64,000 nucleotides of DNA from Isoetes taiwanensis (GCA_021234155.1 JAJEKV010000038.1:9344478-9408477); one strand, 5' to 3'. Positions 24,150-36,560 are shown, counted from the first letter of the stretch. The notes: a model not told the origin generated them from the sequence alone. Numbers and translations: made by a program.

Positions 24150-25257
24150 CAGGGACGTCCCTAAGGCCCCGAAGGGGCCAAAACAATTTTTTGCAACACA
24201 AACCATTAACATCCAACATATAAAAATTAAAAACACATAACAACCATTGACATTAACAACCAACACATAACTACCATTGACATTAATTAACACAACCATT
24301 GGGTCCAACACATTTAAATTAAAATTCCCCTTAAACCCCCTTTGGTTTGGGTGCATATTCACATGGGGGGTGACTCCGGGCAGCGAGAGCCCTCATAATT
24401 GTATTTTGCACGTACAAAATCAACACCATATAGTATTCCGCTTGAAATCTTATAGTATTTTGCGAATCTTGTTATACAGTATAACAAATTTTGTACTTGC
24501 ATACCCCACAAACGAGGAACTTTACGTACGGTGTAGATTAAGGAATAAGGGGTGAATATGCCTATCCAACAGCTCTCAAGCGTGCTTTCCATTTATTTTA
24601 CTCTAGGATGGGCTAAGAGCTTGTAAGTTAAAACTACATCACTTTGCAGGCGATGCAATTCATCCATGTAAATCATGCTTCTATAACCTATTTCTTTTTT
24701 TTCATTCATTCATTCACTCCATCTTACTAGCCAAATTTCTATTGACGGCATAATAGATCCCTAAGCTTGTGCTATGCTAGAATTAATTCACCAATCCATG
24801 GGTAGTTTTAACATAGACATATGCTTCACTTTGCTTTGTCATGCATGTTCGGTTCCGTGGTTAGCATTTCTAGAAAAAATCAACGGATTATAGTTAAAAT
24901 ACACTAGTTCTTATTATAGTTTTATTGGAAATGCAAATGTGTGTACTAGAATATCAACCATGAACTACTCAGATGACCATTCTTCTCAAGCTTCCTTGGT
25001 AGAATGAGCTAGAATAAAACAGGAAATTGAGGTTTTACCTTAACTAGTTCCCCAACACAATATCCATCAAGCTCTGCTCCGGTAAGACGCATTGCATTTT
25101 GCTAAGACCATAGAAGATGCATTACTACCTCATTGATAGAAAAGAAGCTTATGCAACAAGCTCCTCCTGGACACGAACAACCACTACTTGGCAACTTCTT
25201 GTGCTTTCTAAGCAGTCTAATAAGACGTGAGAACTTCCAACAATCCTTTAAGTGTGA

Positions 25258-26967
25258 ATATGTAGCATAATAACAGGGGGTTTTCTTTGTGTTTTTATAC
25301 GCTTTTCACTAAGGTTTTCCTATGATTTCGTGATGTATTCAAACGGATGTACTAATGCGTACATCTAGAATGCACCATTTCTGAGCCATTGATTTTAGCC
25401 CTTTTTTTTTTTCCAATGGTCAACAACCAATGGCTCACAACAAAAGCCCCTTTTTTGTGCGTGTGGTGCATAATAGTCAACAACCAATGGCTCACAACAA
25501 AAGCCCTCTTTTTGTTTGTGTGGTGCATAATGAGCACATGAAGGGTTTGAAAGGCGCATGTTTTCCCGCCGGCAACACATTTCTTATCATAACTTTTGAT
25601 CCAGAGCTCTGTTTGAGATGATTTTTATTGCGTTGGAAAGCTCTCTCCGAGATCTTTTTGATAGTGTATGATATGTATATGTTTGGTTAACTTATCTATG
25701 CTAAAACAGCAATTTTTCGGCCGGGTTTGGTAGGCTTTCACATCCTACCAGCTGATTAATACAGGATTGCGCTATTGGATATTGTTTTATGGCTCATTTC
25801 GAATGAAGCTTGCAAAAAATTACCATGCATTTTTAGATTTTGAGGTAGTTACTAAGCAAATTCCAAGGCTTCTAGATCCTTGTGCTAAAAGCAGTGTGTG
25901 TGGTGCATAATGGGCACATGAAGGGCTTGAAGAGCGCATGTAGTGCAGTTTCCCCGCTGGCAACACATTTCTTATAATAACTTTTGATCCAGAGCTCTGT
26001 TTAAGATGATTTTTATTGCGTTGGAAAGCTATCGTTTTCATAGTGTATGATATGGATATGTTTGGTTAAGTTATGTATGCTAAAATAGCAATTTTTCGGC
26101 CAGGTTTGGTAGGCTTTCACATCCTACCAGCTGATTAATACAGGATTGCGCTATTGGATATTGTTTTATGGCTCATTCCGAATGAAGCTTGCAAAAAATT
26201 ACCATGCATTTTTAGATTTTGAGGCAGTTATTAAGCAAATTCCAAGGCTTCTAGATCCTTGTGCTAACAAGCAGAAAAGTTTCCCAGTTTGGTTTCTCAC
26301 CACAAGAATCCATGGAGGCCAAAGGCTGCTGTTAAATTCCAGTTGAAAAATATTTGTGTATGGGTGTTGCAAACTTTATGACTTTCAGAATAATGGGATC
26401 AATCTGCTCTATCTTTATGGTAACTTTTACTTATGTTCTATTTGTTTTATTGTGATGAAATTTAAAAGCTACAGGTGATGAAAGCCTCAAATGAATTCTA
26501 GTTTTTTTCTGGTTTGAATTCTAACATTTTTGTCACAATCTGGGATTTTTTTGCAACACAAACCATTAATATCCAACATATAAAAATTAAATCCTCCAAC
26601 ACATAACAACCAACACATAACAACCATTGACATTAACAACCAACACATAACTACCATTGACATTAATTAACACAACCATTGGGTCCAACACATTTAAATT
26701 AAAATCCCTCTTAAACCCCCTTTGGTTTGGGTGCATATTCACACTGGGGGTGACGTAAAGCAGCGAGAGCCCTCATAATTGTATTTTGCACGTACAAAAT
26801 CAACACCATATAGTATTCTGCTTGAAATCTTATAGTATTTTGCGAATCTTGTTATACAGTATAGCAAATTTTGTACTTGCATACCCCACAAACGAGGAAC
26901 TTTACGTACGGTGTAGATTAAGGAATAAGGGGTGAATATGCCTATCTAACAGCTCTCGTTGCCCGGA
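25258..26967. repeat. 1.4-kb repeat, locus 2, with an internal duplication
   Basis: Direct copy of 23157-24581. A segment of about 380 bp is duplicated inside it: the GTGTGGTGCATAATG point occurs near 25518 and again near 25899, and the sequence between is repeated afterwards. This explains why it is longer than locus 1. Confidence 0.75.
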
Positions 26968-26990
26968 GTCACCTCCCGTGTGAATATGCA
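26732..26990. mobile_element. MITE with 39-bp terminal inverted repeats
   Basis: The left end starts TGCATATTCACAC and passes through GGTGAC to GCGAGAGC. The right end, reverse-complemented, gives TGCATATTCACAC, GGTGAC and ACGAGAGC at the same spacing over 39 bp. The interior of about 180 bp is non-coding. Locus 1 (from 24352) carries the same element without its right end, which stops at CAGCTCTC. No clear target duplication. Confidence 0.6.
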
Positions 26991-28740
26991 GTGTATGGAT
27001 GTTTCTTGAGCCAACTATGGGCATGAATGCATAGTAGGATAATGATGTGTCAAGTGATAACATTTTATTCGATCTATAGTGTTTGAAATTTTGTGGGCAA
27101 AGTGTATATAGTTATAACATCAAAGCTTTAAAGCATTGATTCAATCAATGTAGTGACTAAACAAAAGAAAATTAAATGATGACAATGATCTATTTTCAAA
27201 AAAGGATCCAGAAGTTTAAAATCAAAAGTTAGACACAACGAGCCAAAAGAACTAGTTCCCTTACCCAGTTGTCAAATTATCCTCGGACAAGGAAGAGAAT
27301 TGTCAAACATCGTTCCAACTCTAAGAGATATTTGCAATAGATAGATTCTTAGTGTTATATTGATAAGGCATTTTTACATCATTGTAGAGTAAGGTGAATC
27401 TTGTTTGCAAAAGAAAAGTTGCAGCTATGAATTATGGACTGAAGTGTGGAAATCGTGCATAAGGTGAGAAAAGGTGAGCTTGACAAAGTGTCTGTGCCTA
27501 ATATATGCAATTTTTCTTTAATAGTGACAACACTAATTTCTTGGACAATGATATTGCTTTCCCAAATATTAGTAGATAAAGTGGACAAATCCGTAATAAA
27601 GTGATGCAGAGATAATACCTCTAGTGGTTAGTGGCATGAAAACAGTACTATAGTAGCACTCATATTTTGCATAATGGAAGTAATGAAATCATCATATACA
27701 ACTGCATGATAGAAGGCTAATTCGAGGCCTCAAGTTCCATTTTTAGTGTATTTGAGGAGGAGGATTGCTTTTAATCTTTGGAAGTAAATTTAACGCATTA
27801 GGGATGCTAGTGCAGCACAATGGTGCTCTTAGTTCACCCTCCTCCATCCCAGCTGAAGAGGGAGTTAGAGTCTGGCATAGCAGATCAGGGTATGTTACTC
27901 TTCTGGTTTGTCTATACGAGAAGAGAGGCCCATGGCAGACTAGTTGCCTAGTCTCTCCAGGGTTTGTGTTTGTCTACCTATCTCTTTGGGATGCAGTTTC
28001 TTGTTGGAGGCTGCTACTTGGGTGGTGTTTCTTGGAAATGTGACAGGCTTTCTTCCATAGTATCCGTAATTATCTGAGATATGAGTCTTTACTTGTAGCT
28101 TCACGTGGAAAGGGAGAGCATGGCCTGTAGTGCTTCTGATTTGAAGAAAAGGTTGAGGTAGTTGCAGGTGCGAGGTTGCAAGGAGCTCTAGGTGGAAGTC
28201 CTTTCGAATGAACACCTATAGTACTCCACTAGCAAGAAGAGGATGGCTAGATTTCTTGCTATAGGTGTATTTTGCCCAACACTTTTCGGGCTAGACTAAC
28301 ATGGTAGTAGAGTACACTTTGGAAAGGGTTTTTAGCCACTATAGTACTCTAATGGAAGAAGACATTTGATTTTCAGAAATTCTCTCAATTTGGAGCATTC
28401 TTGGTTCATCATATCTTATTTTTCCAGGTATATTCTTCGGTTGTGCTCCTTAAGGTCTCGGGAAATATTTGTTGTTTCACTCAACAATTATCATTGCCTC
28501 CCATAGTACTCTCAACAGATGGGAAGAAGGCCATGCCTACTTAGTACCGATCAATTTAAAAGAGGAGGCTTGTACCTTCTTGCAATGATGAAGAAGAGGT
28601 TGAGGAAGTCTGGTTCAAAGTACAAGGGCATCATTCAATGGTAGTCTGCTAGCTTGACGACCGTTATATGAGCTTCATCTTTTAGGTATCTGGCTAGTAG
28701 AGCCATTTCTGTTATAATTCTTCCTATTTGGCCTTTGTGG
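26991..28740. other. Non-coding stretch, no gene recognised
   Basis: AT-rich sequence with short frames on both strands and no recognisable domain, RNA gene or terminal repeat. Confidence 0.45.
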
Positions 28741-28754
28741 GGTCTATAAGCTCT

Positions 28755-29033
28755 TGTATTATTATTACAAAAAATCTTGCCATCAACAAAAGAAAATAAA
28801 AATAAAAGAAATAACGCATTATATAGTATTTTAACGTTACACCAACTAGGCAGCATCCAACTAAACATATGACCACACACCACACTACATTGTTTGGTTG
28901 GGCCCTGCCCCCAACCACTTTACATTGCGTCTATAGATTTTGACACCTAACAGTTCACAGTGCCATTCTGTGCAGTCTCGAACTCGAGACTTATAGTTGC
29001 TAGACCTAGTGTGTTACCACTAGACTAAGTGCC
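28755..29033 (-). mobile_element. tRNA-derived SINE
   Basis: On the minus strand the element opens GGGCACTTAGTCTAGTGG, a tRNA head with an A-box-like segment. CTCGAGTTCGAGAC follows about 45 nt later, a good B box. These are the two internal RNA polymerase III promoter elements that plant SINEs keep. The remaining roughly 200 bp are unrelated to tRNA and end in a T-rich stretch followed by GTAATAATAATA. The 3' limit is approximate, and I could not find a target duplication. Confidence 0.7.
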
Positions 29034-29594
29034 CAAACAATATGGTCTTCTTTGCCTTGCATAATTTCTTTGATTTGCTCCATTCTTTAAAGGAAAAAAA
29101 CCATTACCCATGTTTAGCGGAAGGGATTTTAGCAAAAAGCAGAGGTAGTCATAACTTTGACAAGTAAATAAACCTATTTCCATTTGGAGAAAGGTGACTG
29201 CAGATTTAGATAGATTTAGATAGGTTTATACTACCATGAAGACTAAAGGACTAAGAACCTAGTATTAATTAAAGATGCAGTTGGAGCTTATATAAACATG
29301 CAAAACAAATCTGGCTCTTTTTCTGCATAAACAAATCCGTCTGTACCAAGTTTCTCTTATACATTTGAATAGTTTCTATCGGAAGAAGAGAAGTCGTGTT
29401 TCAAACGGTGTTTCCTCTGCATGATTCTAGTTCATGTCTCCTTTCCTTGTGGAGCTGCCATACTCCTGGTCTGGCGAGGTCGAGGTATTATTTTGCAGCG
29501 AGTTTCAAGCTCATTTGCAATTCATTATATTTTGGTTTATATACAGATCATTCTTAGTAATGCTTTATAATTTTTTTTTAAACGCTGACCAGGG

Positions 29595-29608
29595 GAAACT
29601 CAATTTTG
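29595..29608. repeat. Left target-site duplication of retroposon
   Basis: GAAACTCAATTTTG, repeated exactly at 30703-30716 after a poly-A run. Confidence 0.8.
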
Positions 29609-30702
29609 GATGGATGGGCGGCAGCGGCTAGGGCGGTGGCGGAGGTGAGGCTACCGCCGCCTCACCCTAGCTGGGAAGGGATGCCAGGCCAGGATGCTTT
29701 CGTTCTGTGAGATTGATGTCATAGGCTTTTATCCAGGTTTTTCCAGGGTGCAATCTGTAGGCGGTCTTCAATTTCGATGCAGTTTTGGTTGCCTTCTTTC
29801 TTTTCTTCCTTGCAGTTCTTAAAAGATTAAACCATCACATGAGGGATAGGTAGGCCCTTCCCGGATGGGGCGATTTCTTGAGGCTGGGTCGACCGGGGAA
29901 GAATAGTTTTTATGCAGGCCGAGATGTCTCTAATTTGTATGCAGATAGACTGTTGGGATTGTTTCATTTTGAATAGCCGAGCTAGGGATATGATGTAGGC
30001 AGGAAATTTTACACCGGGCTTTTGAGGGAGTAGTCTGGTGGCTCGGCATATATTTTGTCTAGCCAGGTTTATGGGCTGCTTACCCCGACAATGCAGCATT
30101 TGATTTGATTCAGTTCATAGGAGATCTGTTTGTTTATATACCGAGAGACCAGAATCCATGAAGCGGTGGCAGCTTCTATGAGCAGAGTGGCAGGCTGCTC
30201 GTCTTACACTGATTTCTTTTTTTCTTTCACTTTTTGTTTCATGGTAAGAGTAGTATATGCAGTGGCAGCTTAATAGTATAGCTCGTCTTCTATTCTACTC
30301 CAAAAGTAGTGCACAGGTAGAAATGGTGATTTGCTCTGATTATCAAGATGGATGTGCTTATTTATATCAAGGATGTATGGGCTCCTTGATGTGAAAATGG
30401 AAGTGGAAGACGCTCTCATGGGGTGACCCTTTCAATGGAGTTTGTCGAGCTAGGGGACTGACCCCGACAATGCAGCACTCCATTACGTATCTCAATCACA
30501 ACATTTTGAGAATCAGGTTAATTATTAGCATCTATCTTATACTCTTTTGATCTGCTGCTACTCATCTGAATAAGTTTCAATTCATGGAGGACGAAGAGGT
30601 TGAGTTTACTCCTGTAGTACTCCTCCTTGAAGATTGAAGCATTGTACTCTGTACTCTTTATATATAATACAAAAATTCTCCTTGCCTCCAAAAAAAAAAA
30701 AA
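29609..30702 (+). mobile_element. Non-coding retroposon, 1.1 kb, poly-A tailed
   Basis: Bounded by a perfect 14-bp direct repeat, with an A-run at about 30689-30702 at its right end. It opens with a GC-rich leader (GGGCGGCAGCGGCTAGGGCG...) and ends ...TATATAATACAAAAATTCTC before the A-run. There is no ORF of note. A short phrase, CCCCGACAATGCAGCA, occurs twice inside (about 30083 and 30461). It must have been mobilised in trans. It could be a large SINE, a LINE deletion derivative or a retrocopy of a non-coding RNA. Confidence 0.75.
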
Positions 30703-31677
30703 GAAACTCAATTTTGTTCTATACCTCCTTTCTCGACTCCCTTCTACGTCATGCAATTGCTTCAGAAGAAGCCGTTGGAAATACTATGTAATCCGGCTAC
30801 AATCCTGATATATTAACCTGGACCCTTTCTAGGCCCAAAATCCGAAATCAAATTAGCAATTTGAATTCTGTGAGTTCCATTCAGCATTATAGCAATCTGC
30901 ACAAGCCCAGATGATAGCCACAAGTTTGCTGCCTATGTGATTCATCAATAAGCAGATGTTTCTTTCATCTGGACCCTTTTATCAGTCTTCAACACCTACA
31001 CTATTACGAACACCAACAACTGAGACCCAAGAAGTTTCAATTGACCAGGTAATTTTCTATGTCATTAAGATGTAACAGGCCTGCTGGGTTAACCCTCTAG
31101 GTAACTTGAGATCCCATCAAGACTTGCATGAACACTAACAAATTGGTACACATGTGAATTTGGTGATGCAATTCAAAAGCATTCTTAAGACAAAACTCAA
31201 GATAAAGATTTGAATCTTTAATCTCAACCATAAGCCATAAACAAGTATGATCACTACTCTCAAAGAATATAATATCATATTGTATACAATGAAAATGCTT
31301 CACCTCTAAGAATCCACAATATCAAGTTTATTAAGTAACTACAAGCCCTTGCTAAAGGCTCACAACTATCTTAGGCCTTTAACTGCACAATGATCCTTCA
31401 AGCATCTGCTTACATCAGGAACACGTAGGATTAATCATAAAGACTAAGTGGAGGTTTGAGGCATTTAGAAAATGTTGGCATAATCAACAAGAAAAATGTA
31501 TATTGTAGCAATCACAGGAATCATTCTTAGACTTAGATGCCTCACTTGGTAATCCCTCTATGTTTAGGAACTAGCAATGCAATGTTAGCACATAACATGA
31601 ACAATGATAATAAGAACCACATTATGAGAAATACATGAACATCACCAAGTCATCTAATAAAGCTATAAATGCACATC

Positions 31678-31693
31678 ATAACCTTGCAATAAC
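31678..31693. repeat. Left target-site duplication of ORF1-only LINE
   Basis: ATAACCTTGCAATAAC, repeated exactly at 34225-34240. Confidence 0.9.
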
Positions 31694-34224
31694 GATTCTA
31701 GAACATTCTACAACTTTCTAGAATGTTGAGGTATTTGTTATTGGCTGAAGGGTGCTGGTGATGGCGCCTATGGTTTCAGCCCCGTTCGTTTGCACATAAC
31801 TATTGATTCCCACGTCATATTTGAATGATTTTGGGCTCTTTGGAAAGCTCGTTGTGTCCTTTTTCTGTTGATATCTAGTTTATATGATGATTAGACTGTT
31901 TTGGGCAGCAAAAAATTGCCTGACAATTCCGGCCCTTTAGTGTTAGGGTTTGGCTGCAATTTTCTTTTTGCCATAACTCCTGCATTTGGTGGCAGTTGTA
32001 GGCGGGTTGGGCTCGTTAGAAAGCCCGTGGAGTGATTCTTTCAATGCTATTTAAATTTTTCAGAAGTTACTCTTTTGTGGGGGACTGTAGAGCTCTAAAA
32101 TCTCGGCCTCTTTTAGTGGAGATGGCAAAAGCAACTCATAGTCCTTCCAAGCGCCCCTCTGGTAATCCTAATGGAATACATGGCAATGGTGGAAGAAAAT
32201 ATGCTCTAGATTCTCCAAAGATTAGCGTTCAAGATGCCCACAAACTGGCTCGTGAAGGTGCTCCTTCTTCTCCTAAGAGTTTGGTATCATCAGTGGCAGT
32301 TGGATCTGAGGCGCAGGAGAGGCAAGCTTCTATGCACCTCAATCCATTGGCATTGCCTCATGCTCCTGTTTCTTCCAATAGCATATGTGTACCTAGTTCA
32401 ACTGAGGCAGCAGCTTCCGCTCTCTCTTTTCAGCTTGGTATTCCAGCATCTGACAATATGTCTCATGATTCTAGAGGCAATGTGGTACAGGTGATCCTGA
32501 AAAGTTCTTCTAGAACATTGGTACCTCCAAAGGCACCTCCAACACATACTGGAAGTTCTTCAGAACATATGAGATTAGTAGCTCCTGCTCAAAAGAATGT
32601 GACACAGGTTGAATCCCCAACACATATTGGGAGTCTCTCACACGAAGGAGGCCCTTCTAAACAAAAAGAACATCCAACACACGTTGGAGGTTCCTCAAGG
32701 CAGGAGGAGTTTCCCCCTCTTCCTTCGAACAAGCCGCTTCTCTAAGTGGCTATGTAAAGGTGTGTCATCTCCAGCCACCTCATTTCGTGTCTCAGAGGCC
32801 ATTGCCACCATGGTGGACAATAATAAGAAAGAAGTTGCATCATATCTTCAGCAGTTGTAGGCCAAGAAGGACTCCATGGATAGTTTCTTACCACCAGCTG
32901 AAATGTTTTATGAGGTTTAGGAGTGCAGGTCAACCTTTGAGTGCTTTGGGGCCCCTGTGGTGCAGATCAGTCATGAGACTCACCGTCATCATGTGGAGCA
33001 ATTAGTTGCATGCTCTGTTGTTTGTTATTTCACTGGCCCCTTCTTGGATCTGAAGCGCGTGGGATCTTGGTTATCTGGGCATCTTACCCAAATTAGGGCT
33101 TCCTACGTATCAATCCATCAAGCTCATGGCCAAAGATCAACGTTGTTTTCTCCTGATGTTTGAGTCTCCTAAGCTGGTGGCCCAGCTCATAGGACGAGGT
33201 GTTGATCCTCTGTAGAAACATTTTTTGTTGTATCAATAGTATGTTCCTGGCTCTTTTCCAGGTAAGCCAGATGCCTTAGCCCCATTCTGAATTGCTATTG
33301 ACGAATTCCCTCCAGAGTTTCAGGATGTTGAGTTCATTTCTGCTATTGCTAGTGAGATTGGACTTTACGTGCAACATGCTATAATCAATGGCATTACTAA
33401 GATTTGTGTAGCACGCCCCATTCATCGTGACCTACCTCAGACAATTGTTGTTCAAAGTAGGCCCATGTTCTTTCCATTCAAGCTACGATTGTTAAATGGC
33501 CCGGAGCTGGCTCTCATGTTCCCTGAGGCCCCTCTCTTTGCTCAGTATTGTAAGTCTGACCAGCAGGCTCCTCCAGTTGCCTCTACTATAAATCCTACTC
33601 CTAGCTCTGCTCCTTCTTCAATGGATGTCTCTTGTCCCCCTGTGACTTCCTCTACATCTATTCCAGCCGCTGGCCCCACGCCTCTGCTGCTGGCTCAACA
33701 GAGGCAAAGGTTGGATGAAATTCAGAGGTCGCAAGAGCAAATTGAAGAGGTTTGTGGGCAGTACATGGACATTGATCGTCGTGGTGCCCACCCTCCACCG
33801 AAATATCCACCTGCTCTTCATCAACCTCGAAAGTTAGCTACGGGTTCTAACACCTCTGCATCTCAGCTCTCCTCAGCACTTGCTATACATGATTCTGCTC
33901 CTTCTGTTGCATGTAGTTGCTTTGCTCCACTCTAATGGGCTGATTTGGTTGAAGATAATACTGTTTTGTCGAAGGCCCAAGTTACATCTTCAAACTCTCC
34001 TGAGTTTCCAGTAGTTACATCGGATTTGACGCCGTTACAGGTTCAATGTGGTTAGCCTCTTAAGCAGAGCCTTCTCTCTGTTTACTTATCTAGTATGGAG
34101 TAAGCACATGGTGTCACAGGCTCATGTTCCAGCTGCACCCTTTTGTGCTTATACAAATGAGAAATATTCATTTTGTACTTATTGTTGCTGATTAATAAAA
34201 TTTTTTTGTTCATCCTTAAAAAAA
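31694..34224 (+). mobile_element. ORF1-only LINE derivative (HAL1-like)
   Basis: A 2.53-kb insertion with a perfect 16-bp target duplication and a short A-rich 3' end (about 34217-34224). It carries only an ORF1-type protein and no endonuclease or reverse transcriptase. The 3' UTR follows ORF1 directly. Because the target duplication lies exactly outside the ends, the loss of ORF2 predates insertion, so it was copied as a short non-autonomous element. Mammalian HAL1 elements are the known parallel. Confidence 0.8.
32122..33935 (+). pseudogene. ORF1-like protein of the LINE derivative
   Basis: Starts MAKATHSPSKRPSGNPNG, followed by a Ser/Pro-rich N-terminal part to 32745 with THxGxS-type repeats. 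After a stop and frame changes it continues with CYFTGPFLDLKRVGSWLSG (about 33026-33082), IDEFPPEFQDVEF and KICVARPIHRDLPQTIVVQS (33295-33460), then a Pro/Ser-rich tail. These blocks align in order with ORF1 at 2009-3270. At least two disruptions lie between 32745 and 33369. Confidence 0.65.
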
Positions 34225-34240
34225 ATAACCTTGCAATAAC
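34225..34240. repeat. Right target-site duplication of ORF1-only LINE
   Basis: Exact copy of 31678-31693. Confidence 0.9.
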
Positions 34241-34730
34241 AATAAGATAACCACAAGACCATGAGAAACTATAAAATAATCGTGAGATATCTATAAGTAT
34301 ACAATGCAACTCCAGTTCTATGAAGGCCACCAGGCTGATCAGGCCATGTAGCAAATATGAGCGAGGTATGCCTCATGTATACACACCATTCTAGCTTGCA
34401 TCCAAAGCTAGAAAACCAGTTCTAAGCCATGTACTGCGATGAAGCACCCTCAGCGGTGTGACAATGCCCGGTGTCAAGAACAATAACAACCACAAGTCCA
34501 AGCCACTACAAATGGACTCGGGCTTCGGAGGATATACACTGATACATCAACCGAGCACTTAGCATATACGTCCCACATGTCAGAGTTTAAACTATATTTA
34601 TCATCATGATCCAAGAAAAGCAATATTACAATCCACTGGTTAGTTTTTTTGTTTCATTCCAATTCATAAGGGAGAGTATTAGTTTTGTAACAGGTTCATG
34701 CCTTTGTTCGTTTGTTTTTGTTTTTTGCAG

Positions 34731-34875
34731 GCATGGAATACATCAAAAGCTATCAGGTTGGTCAGATGGGTGTGCTTATATCACGCAGTGCCCAATACAA
34801 ACTGGTAGATCCTATTTATATAATTTTGCAGTACCGGATCAACAAGGGACCCTCTACTGGCATGCTCATATAGCT
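34731..34875 (+). pseudogene. Orphan laccase exon fragment
   Basis: After a strong acceptor (TTTTTTGCAG at 34721-34730) the frame reads [20 protein letters not shown], then [12 protein letters not shown] and [12 protein letters not shown]. This is exon 2 of plant laccases, starting at the usual intron position with the first copper-ligand His and including the WHAH type-3 copper motif. The expected SWLRATV-like continuation is absent: the frame drifts and stops at 34903. No neighbouring laccase exons are visible within several kb on either side. It is a gene fragment, perhaps carried by an element or left from a deleted gene. Confidence 0.75.
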
Positions 34876-34905
34876 TTTCAAGGGCATTTGCCAAAGCAAA
34901 ACTGA

Positions 34906-36490
34906 ATGCGAATCCACCTCCTCCAAAAGCATTATAGTAAGACTATCTAATATTCTGATCATGGCTCTTGGTCTTGATGGTCATACTTGGAAAGAACCCT
35001 AATCAGATTATCAGAATAAAAACTGTATCATCTCTCATCCTAAGGGTATTTGGTGAATTGTGTAGAATCTTAAAGGCGTTTGAGTAATTAAGGTACATCT
35101 TAAGGGCATTTGAACAATTTTCAATAATACAAAATGCTAAATACGTTGACCAAGGGTTTGATTGAAACTCAGGGGTATATCATGAAATTTGTCAAAATGT
35201 AAAGGTATTTTGTAGTTTTTCCCTTTAAACAATTCAAAACTAAAAATTAAATGGCATATAAGCCGTTAAATTCATCAAAGATGGATAAGGCGAAAAGAAG
35301 AGTAAAAGTAAGACGTCTACATTCTGATCGGAAGAGCGAAATTATTGCAACTTATTCATACATCATATTCATGTAAGGAGACTTAGCACATTACTGCTCT
35401 TCTTCTGTTAGAGCTTGGCCACATAAGAAACAAAGTTTGAGCCAAGCTATTCCAAGCGAACTATAATGAGCGATGAATTTTAAATTTCTGCAACTTGTTG
35501 TGCACTTGATGAAGAGCCAGCTCATTTGAATGACAAGTGGTTGCATATATCAATACAACAATAATGGTATTTGAATTTCGCTTAGTAAGAAAAACATTGT
35601 GGAGTATGCAGGCTAGTGGATATGAAGTTCAAGTAAAAACTTATGGCTCTTATGGTTTACTTTATCATCTTGACATATAAGATGGTCTGTGGCAACTGTA
35701 CACACGAATACTATTGTCATTTTCCTTGGATACTCATCTTGATTGTTGTGAGAATCCAATCTCCAAAAGTTCAGTGACCATACTGTATAACCCAAGCCAG
35801 AAAGAGAATTTTCAATTCAAAGCTTGATAGGAACCAATAAATAACTATAACAAATATCGTGCAAGTGAAAGCTAATGAGAGAAATGCAGGTCCTATCTTT
35901 TAGCATTGATAACAATGAACATCATATTCAATTCACAACATTTAATGTCGATGGAGCACTTTTTTAAGATGATGTTCATAATTTTAAAACAATGGTAAAT
36001 GTGATTAGATTCAGCAGAAAACCTGTACAAAGATGCCCTCCTTGCTGGTTTAAGCCATGAAGGAACGGTACACCATAACTCTGTTTAAAACCTGTACGAA
36101 GAAGCCCTCCTTGCAAAGCCCTCCTCGGCAAATTTTTCTGTTCTCGGAAAATCCAAAACCTTAGACAATTAACATAAGAAAAAAAAATAAAAAAGTTTCT
36201 CACTTGCCGAAAAAACCAAATTTAAACAATAGATATTATTAATTGAATCAATCGTGAGTGCGCTTTCTTTTATCGAAATTGACATTAAAATATTTAGATT
36301 CTATATTGACTTGCAACATGAATCCACGAGTTTGTCTTCAGCTCGTATGTACATGAGGATGCAAATTTTGTCCATCATCATAAGTACAAACGTGAATGAA
36401 CATATGATGATATACATGAGAATGAAATCTTCTCTATCATCACAAGTACAAATATGAATGGACATATGATAATTTATTTTATAAAATAAG
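34906..36490. other. Non-coding stretch, no gene recognised
   Basis: AT-rich, with short frames only. A weak internal duplication lies near 36020-36120 (AAACCTGTAC, GCCCTCCTTGC). Confidence 0.45.
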
Positions 36491-36560
36491 ATATATGAGC
36501 TACAAAGTGGCAATTTGCATTACAATACTATTGTGCTTTCCATTGTTTGGTTTAAACTCT

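Larger units (their letters stand above)
23157..24581. repeat. 1.4-kb repeat, locus 1
   Basis: Starts TATGTAGCATAATAACAGGG and ends near CAACAGCTCTC. The whole unit recurs at 25258-26967 in the same orientation, with mostly scattered single-base differences. Locus 1 has three minisatellite units and a G-rich insertion that locus 2 lacks. No coding frame of note. It could be a duplicated element or long-terminal-repeat-like, but no terminal duplication was found. Confidence 0.75.

Noticed and set aside
23157-26967. LTR retrotransposon with 1.4-kb LTRs
   Set aside because: The copies do not begin TG and end CA at the shared limits, no target duplication is seen, the 676-bp spacer has no primer-binding site or gag-pol, and one copy carries a complete MITE at its end.
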